Source: Allomuricauda sp. (lineage in GTDB: Bacteria; Bacteroidota; Bacteroidia; Flavobacteriales; Flavobacteriaceae). Taken from it: a DNA stretch of 64,000 nt. A model generated the notes under the pieces. That model was given only the letters and a program-made list of their open reading frames with translations, searched no databases and had not been told where the DNA came from. This document shows, piece after piece, positions 59,800 to 64,000 of this stretch. The position numbers and the translations under genes are program-made. The stretch is taken from positions 1 through 64,000 of the forward strand of contig NZ_PABT01000032.1 of assembly GCF_002699205.1 (NCBI RefSeq). The letters are read 5' to 3'. Each line of letters starts with the position of its first letter. Within the stretch, counting starts at the first letter, position 1.

Positions 59800-60549
59800 A
59801 TGAAACTTTTGGAAGGGAAAAATGTAATCATAACAGGGGCCAGCAGGGGAATCGGCAAAGGAATTGCCAAAGTATTTGCCAAACATGGTGCAAATGTGGC
59901 TTTTACCTATAGTTCCAGTGAAGCCCCGGCGTTGGAGTTGGAAAAAGAATTGACCCAAATGGGTGTTAAGGCAAAAGCCTATAAGAGCAATGCAGCCAGT
60001 TTTGAAGAATCTGAAGCGTTGGTTGCCAAGGTTTTGGAAGATTTTGATGGTAGGATCGATGTGCTCATCAATAACGCGGGTATCACCAAGGACAATTTGT
60101 TGATGCGCATGGGCGAAGACGATTTTGATAAAGTGATCGAGATCAACCTAAAATCGGTTTTCAATATGACCAAAGCGGTACAGCGCACAATGTTGAAGCA
60201 ACGTAAGGGTTCCATTATCAATATGAGTAGCGTTGTAGGCGTCAAAGGTAATGCAGGACAAACCAACTACGCGGCTTCCAAAGCCGGAATGATCGGTTTT
60301 ACAAAATCGGTAGCTTTGGAACTAGGTTCTAGAAACATTCGGTGCAACGCCATTGCGCCAGGGTTTATCGAAACTGAAATGACCGAAAAATTGGATGAAA
60401 AAGTAGTCCAGGGATGGAGGGAAGGTATTCCGTTGAAACGTGGAGGAAAGCCCGAGGATGTCGCGAATGCCTGTGTATTTTTGGCATCTGACCTTTCCGA
60501 TTATGTAACGGGTCAGGTATTGAACGTGGATGGTGGAATGTTAACATAG
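59800..60549 (+). CDS. fabG: 3-oxoacyl-[ACP] reductase
   Basis: 'VIITGASRGIGKGIAKVFAKHGANVAFTY', 'NNAGITKDNLLMRM', 'YAASKAGMIGFTKSVALELGSRNIRCNAIAPGFIETEMT'. Start at internal ATG 59800. Confidence 0.94.
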   Translation: MKLLEGKNVIITGASRGIGKGIAKVFAKHGANVAFTYSSSEAPALELEKELTQMGVKAKAYKSNAASFEESEALVAKVLEDFDGRIDVLINNAGITKDNLLMRMGEDDFDKVIEINLKSVFNMTKAVQRTMLKQRKGSIINMSSVVGVKGNAGQTNYAASKAGMIGFTKSVALELGSRNIRCNAIAPGFIETEMTEKLDEKVVQGWREGIPLKRGGKPEDVANACVFLASDLSDYVTGQVLNVDGGMLT

Positions 60550-60554
60550 TATGC

Positions 60555-62588
60555 ATGGATTTGAGCACGGTACTTCTTATTGTTTTAGCAGTTGCTGCCG
60601 CGCTTACCCTGGTTTATTTTCAATATTTCTATAAGAACCCAAGAAAAGGTTCACTAAAAATAATATTGGCCGCATTAAGGTTTGTCACCTTGTTTTGCGG
60701 CCTTATTCTTTTGATAAACCCAAAGTTTGTCTCCAAGGATTACTTCGTAGAAAAAGCAAACCTGATTCTATTGGTGGACAATTCCACTTCCATGGAAGAT
60801 GGGACTTCCACAGCCAATCTTTCACGAATCATTGAGGAAATCAAGGAAAATAAAGCTCTGAACGAACGGTTTACTATCCATCAGTATGGGTTTGGGAGCG
60901 ATTTGAAACGTACAGATTCAATCTATTTTGACCAGGGAAATACAGATATTTCCAAGGCGCTTTCTGCCCTTAACGATGTTTTTGCCAATGGAATAAATAC
61001 CGTGGCACTTTTCACTGATGGCAATCAAACACTGGGCAGGGACTACGAATACATCGACTTGAATGAAAATTTTACGGTAAATTCAATTGTGGTCGGTGAC
61101 ACTACACAGTACGAGGATATTTCGGTAGGCTTCATCAATGTCAACAAATACGCTTTTTTAAGGAACAATTTCCCCATAGAGACTTCCATTAGGTATAGAG
61201 GGAGTAAATCTGTTTCAAGAACAGTTACGATTCTCATCAATGGGCAAAGAGTGCACCAGGAACAGGTAAACCTCAATAGCACCAAAAACAGTCAAACCAT
61301 AAATACGTTGGTAGAAGCTCAAAGTGTTGGCATTAAAACCATCAAAATTGAAGTAGGTGCGTTGGAAAACGAAAGGAACACTACCAATAACAGTAAGGAG
61401 ACCGCCATTGAAGTGATAGATGAAAAGACCAATGTGGCCATTGTTTCGGATATGTTACATCCGGATATCGGTTCTTTAAAAAAATCCATTGAGTCCAATG
61501 AACAACGTTCCGTAACCTTGTTAAAACCCAATGTGGGACAAGATGTTCTAGAGGACTCGGACCTTATAATTTTGTATCAACCCAATCGCAACTTTAGTGG
61601 TGTTTATCAGTTTTTAAAAGATACCGGGGGCAATTACTTTACCATTACCGGAAGCAAAACGGACTGGAACTTTCTAAATAGGGTCCAAGAAAGTTTTGCC
61701 ATGTCAGGAAGTAGACAGCCAGAAGATATTTTACCAGTCCTGAACAATGCCTTTGGAGCGTTTGGATTGGGTGAATTTACCGTAGATGATTTCCCCCCAT
61801 TGACCGGGATCCTTGGCGACATCCAAATAAACAAGGATAACGAGACCCTTATGTTCCAACGGTTACAGGGCATTGATTTAGACAAACCGCTGTTCAGCGT
61901 TCTTACAACGTCCAACACAAAAGAAGCCGTATTGTTCGGGGAAGGTATTTGGCGCTGGCGGGCGCAGGTGTACCGCAACGATAAAAGCTTTCAAAAGTTT
62001 GACGAATTCATGGGCAACCTGATGGTCTATTTAGGTTCCGACAAACAACGGAGCCGACTGGAATTAGACTATGATTTGGTTTTTGACAATGCCAATATGG
62101 CCAAGATACGAGCTTCATATTTTGATGAAAGCTACCAGTTTAATTCCAATGCCAGCATTTCCATCAAAGTAAAAGGAAAAGTCAACGATTTTTCAAGAGA
62201 ATCCCCCATGCTTTTAAAAGGGTCTTTTTATGAAGTCGACCTGAGTGATCTGGACGCGGGGGAATACCAATTTACCGTTACGGCCCAGAATGAAAACCTG
62301 AGTCGGTCAGGGACATTTAGGATATTGGATTTCGACCCTGAAAAACAACTGATCTCTGCCAATTATAAAAAATTGGAGCGCTTGGCACATAAAAATAGGG
62401 GCAGACGTTACTTTTTGGATAATGTGCAGACCTTATATGCTGACTTGTCTTCTTCCAAAGAATTTGTTCCGGTTCAAAAGAGCAGGGATAATGTTGTATC
62501 TTTAATAGATTTCCGTATTTTACTCGGACTGATGGTTCTTTCGTTAGCATCAGAATGGTTTATCAGAAAGTATAACGGATTAATATAA
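60555..62588 (+). CDS. VWA-domain membrane protein of unknown function
   Basis: Two N-terminal TMs, 'LILLVDNSTSMEDG' MIDAS motif, 'TVALFTDGNQT', C-terminal TM. Confidence 0.85.
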   Translation: MDLSTVLLIVLAVAAALTLVYFQYFYKNPRKGSLKIILAALRFVTLFCGLILLINPKFVSKDYFVEKANLILLVDNSTSMEDGTSTANLSRIIEEIKENKALNERFTIHQYGFGSDLKRTDSIYFDQGNTDISKALSALNDVFANGINTVALFTDGNQTLGRDYEYIDLNENFTVNSIVVGDTTQYEDISVGFINVNKYAFLRNNFPIETSIRYRGSKSVSRTVTILINGQRVHQEQVNLNSTKNSQTINTLVEAQSVGIKTIKIEVGALENERNTTNNSKETAIEVIDEKTNVAIVSDMLHPDIGSLKKSIESNEQRSVTLLKPNVGQDVLEDSDLIILYQPNRNFSGVYQFLKDTGGNYFTITGSKTDWNFLNRVQESFAMSGSRQPEDILPVLNNAFGAFGLGEFTVDDFPPLTGILGDIQINKDNETLMFQRLQGIDLDKPLFSVLTTSNTKEAVLFGEGIWRWRAQVYRNDKSFQKFDEFMGNLMVYLGSDKQRSRLELDYDLVFDNANMAKIRASYFDESYQFNSNASISIKVKGKVNDFSRESPMLLKGSFYEVDLSDLDAGEYQFTVTAQNENLSRSGTFRILDFDPEKQLISANYKKLERLAHKNRGRRYFLDNVQTLYADLSSSKEFVPVQKSRDNVVSLIDFRILLGLMVLSLASEWFIRKYNGLI

Positions 62589-62600
62589 ATCAAAATAAAC

Positions 62601-63416
62601 ATGGATAAATTACCAAAGATTGCGTTGCCCGCATTGGCAGCGGTTATTTTTTTAATCATCATCATCTCAAAATCAGCTATAACCATAGGTTCGGGTGAAG
62701 CAGGTGTGCTTTACAAAACCTTTGGTGGGGGCGTGGTTACCGATGAACCCCCATTGGGAGAGGGCTTTCATTTGGTCGCACCGTGGAACAAGGTATATGT
62801 TTATGAAGTTCGTCAGCAAGAAAAACTGGAACAAATGAACGTACTATCTTCTAACGGTCTGGACATTAAATTGGAAGCATCAGTTTGGTTCCAACCTTCA
62901 TATAATGAACTTGGCAAACTGCATCAGGAAAAAAGTGAACAGTATATAGATCGCGTTTTGCTTCCCGCCATTCGTTCTGCGGCCCGTAGCGTAGTTGGAA
63001 GATATACTCCGGAACAATTGTATTCGAGTAAACGGGATGCCATCCAACAAGAAATTTTCGAGGAAACCCAAAAAATCGTGGAAGACCAATACATCCAATT
63101 GAACGAAGTTTTGGTGAGGGATGTAACCTTGCCACCCACGATCAAGGACGCCATCGAACGTAAACTAAAACAGGAGCAAGAGTCTTTGGAATACGAATTT
63201 AGATTGGTAACGGCCCAAAAGGAAGCCGAAAAAGTTCGTATTGAAGCGCAAGGTAAAGCAGATGCCAACCGAATACTCAGTGCTTCATTGACAGATAAAA
63301 TATTGCAGGACAAGGGTATAGATGCGACAATAAAGCTTTCAGAATCACCAAACACCAAAGTGATCGTGGTAGGGTCAGGTGATAGTGGACTGCCATTAAT
63401 TTTAGGAAATAACTAA
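62601..63416 (+). CDS. Prohibitin/SPFH-domain membrane protein
   Basis: 'GEAGVLYKTFGGGVVTDEPPLGEGFHLVAPWNKVYVYEVRQQEKLEQMNVLSSNGLDIKLEASVWF'. Confidence 0.94.
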   Translation: MDKLPKIALPALAAVIFLIIIISKSAITIGSGEAGVLYKTFGGGVVTDEPPLGEGFHLVAPWNKVYVYEVRQQEKLEQMNVLSSNGLDIKLEASVWFQPSYNELGKLHQEKSEQYIDRVLLPAIRSAARSVVGRYTPEQLYSSKRDAIQQEIFEETQKIVEDQYIQLNEVLVRDVTLPPTIKDAIERKLKQEQESLEYEFRLVTAQKEAEKVRIEAQGKADANRILSASLTDKILQDKGIDATIKLSESPNTKVIVVGSGDSGLPLILGNN

Positions 63417-63446
63417 ATTTCCCTTTTTTGATATAAAAATATATTC

Positions 63447-63454
63447 TACTTTTG
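63447..63454 (+). promoter_or_regulatory. -7 box of the his operon promoter
   Basis: TACTTTTG matches TAnnTTTG, 7 bp before the leader ATG, with TTG at 63428 as possible -33. Confidence 0.55.
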
Positions 63455-63461
63455 GGGTGTT

Positions 63462-63515
63462 ATGAGAAACAGAAACACACATCATCATTTTTATACTTGC
63501 CCTCAAGCGAGATAG
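63462..63515 (+). CDS. hisL: his operon leader peptide MRNRNTHHHFYTCPQAR
   Basis: 17-codon ORF with three consecutive His codons immediately upstream of a terminator and hisG. Confidence 0.85.
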   Translation: MRNRNTHHHFYTCPQAR

Positions 63516-63545
63516 AAATGTATTGTTGTTTTTAAAATATATTCT

Positions 63546-63577
63546 AACCCGTTTGAGAAATCAAACGGGTTTATTTT
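63546..63577 (+). terminator. his attenuator terminator
   Basis: Perfect 11-bp stem aacccgtttga-gaaa-tcaaacgggtt followed by tatttttt. Confidence 0.9.
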
Positions 63578-63614
63578 TTGCACCCATTTGGTTTTTCAAA
63601 CAAAAAATTGAAAA

Positions 63615-64000
63615 ATGACAAAAATTAGGATTGCCGTTCAGAAAAGTGGCCGTTTAAACGAGGATTCCCTCAAAATTTTAAAAGATTGCGGTATTTCCAT
63701 CGACAATGGAAAAGACCAGCTAAAAGCGACTTCCCATAATTTTCCCTTGGAAGTCTTTTATTTGAGAAACGGGGATATTCCGCAATACCTTCGTGATGGG
63801 GTTGTTGATATTGCCATTATCGGGGAAAATGTATTGATCGAAAAAGGAAAGGATATTTCCATTGCGGAACGATTGGGTTTTTCCAAATGCCGTGTATCCC
63901 TTGCAGTACCAAAAAATGTGACCTACAATTCCATCAAAGATTTTGAGGGTAAAAAAATAGCTACTTCCTACCCAAATACGGTCAAGGAATATTTGGAGTC
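63615..64000 (+). CDS. hisG: ATP phosphoribosyltransferase (partial, runs off window)
   Basis: MTKIRIAVQKSGRLNEDSLKILKDCGI...YLRNGDIPQYLRDGVVDIAIIGENVL. Confidence 0.93.
   Translation, partial: MTKIRIAVQKSGRLNEDSLKILKDCGISIDNGKDQLKATSHNFPLEVFYLRNGDIPQYLRDGVVDIAIIGENVLIEKGKDISIAERLGFSKCRVSLAVPKNVTYNSIKDFEGKKIATSYPNTVKEYLE

Noticed and set aside
1-64000. Defence islands, CRISPR, prophage, integrative elements, tRNA or rRNA genes
   Set aside because: No cas, integrase, transposase, restriction or toxin-antitoxin motifs, no spaced direct repeats, and no tRNA-like cloverleaf noticed by eye; a tRNAscan/Infernal run would be needed to be certain about RNAs.

Overview
This is a 64 kb chromosomal window with the gene content, weak promoters (TAnnTTTG -7 boxes) and gene families typical of a marine Flavobacteriaceae (Bacteroidota). 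It is gene-dense and mostly housekeeping: uvrA, an ECF sigma factor, nth, bcp, lolD, msrA-folE, serA-serC, ychF, parE-parC, aroB, proline dehydrogenase, ald, porX (T9SS regulator), a lipid A block (lpxD, lpxC-fabZ fusion, lpxA, efp, second lpxD-like), sucD, fabG and the start of the his operon. I found no rRNA, tRNA, CRISPR array, integrase, transposase or prophage. I did not find a convincing new multigene system. The strongest non-routine signals are: (1) a repeat-bearing surface protein (DUF11-like, 393-bp repeat period) whose frame is broken at a G8 tract, where removing one G restores a frame open to the window edge; (2) an Lrp/AsnC regulator split at an A8 tract in the same way; (3) a compact his attenuator upstream of hisG, with an HHH leader peptide, a strong terminator and a matching 8-bp antiterminator pairing; (4) a dihydroorotase homologue that has lost its metal-binding residues; (5) a cysteine-free endonuclease III; (6) a probable metal-uptake TonB receptor with a His/Asp/Glu-rich segment, adjacent to a small unknown protein; (7) palindromic candidate operators around an XRE regulator. 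All calls come from reading the sequence and supplied translations; no database search was run.
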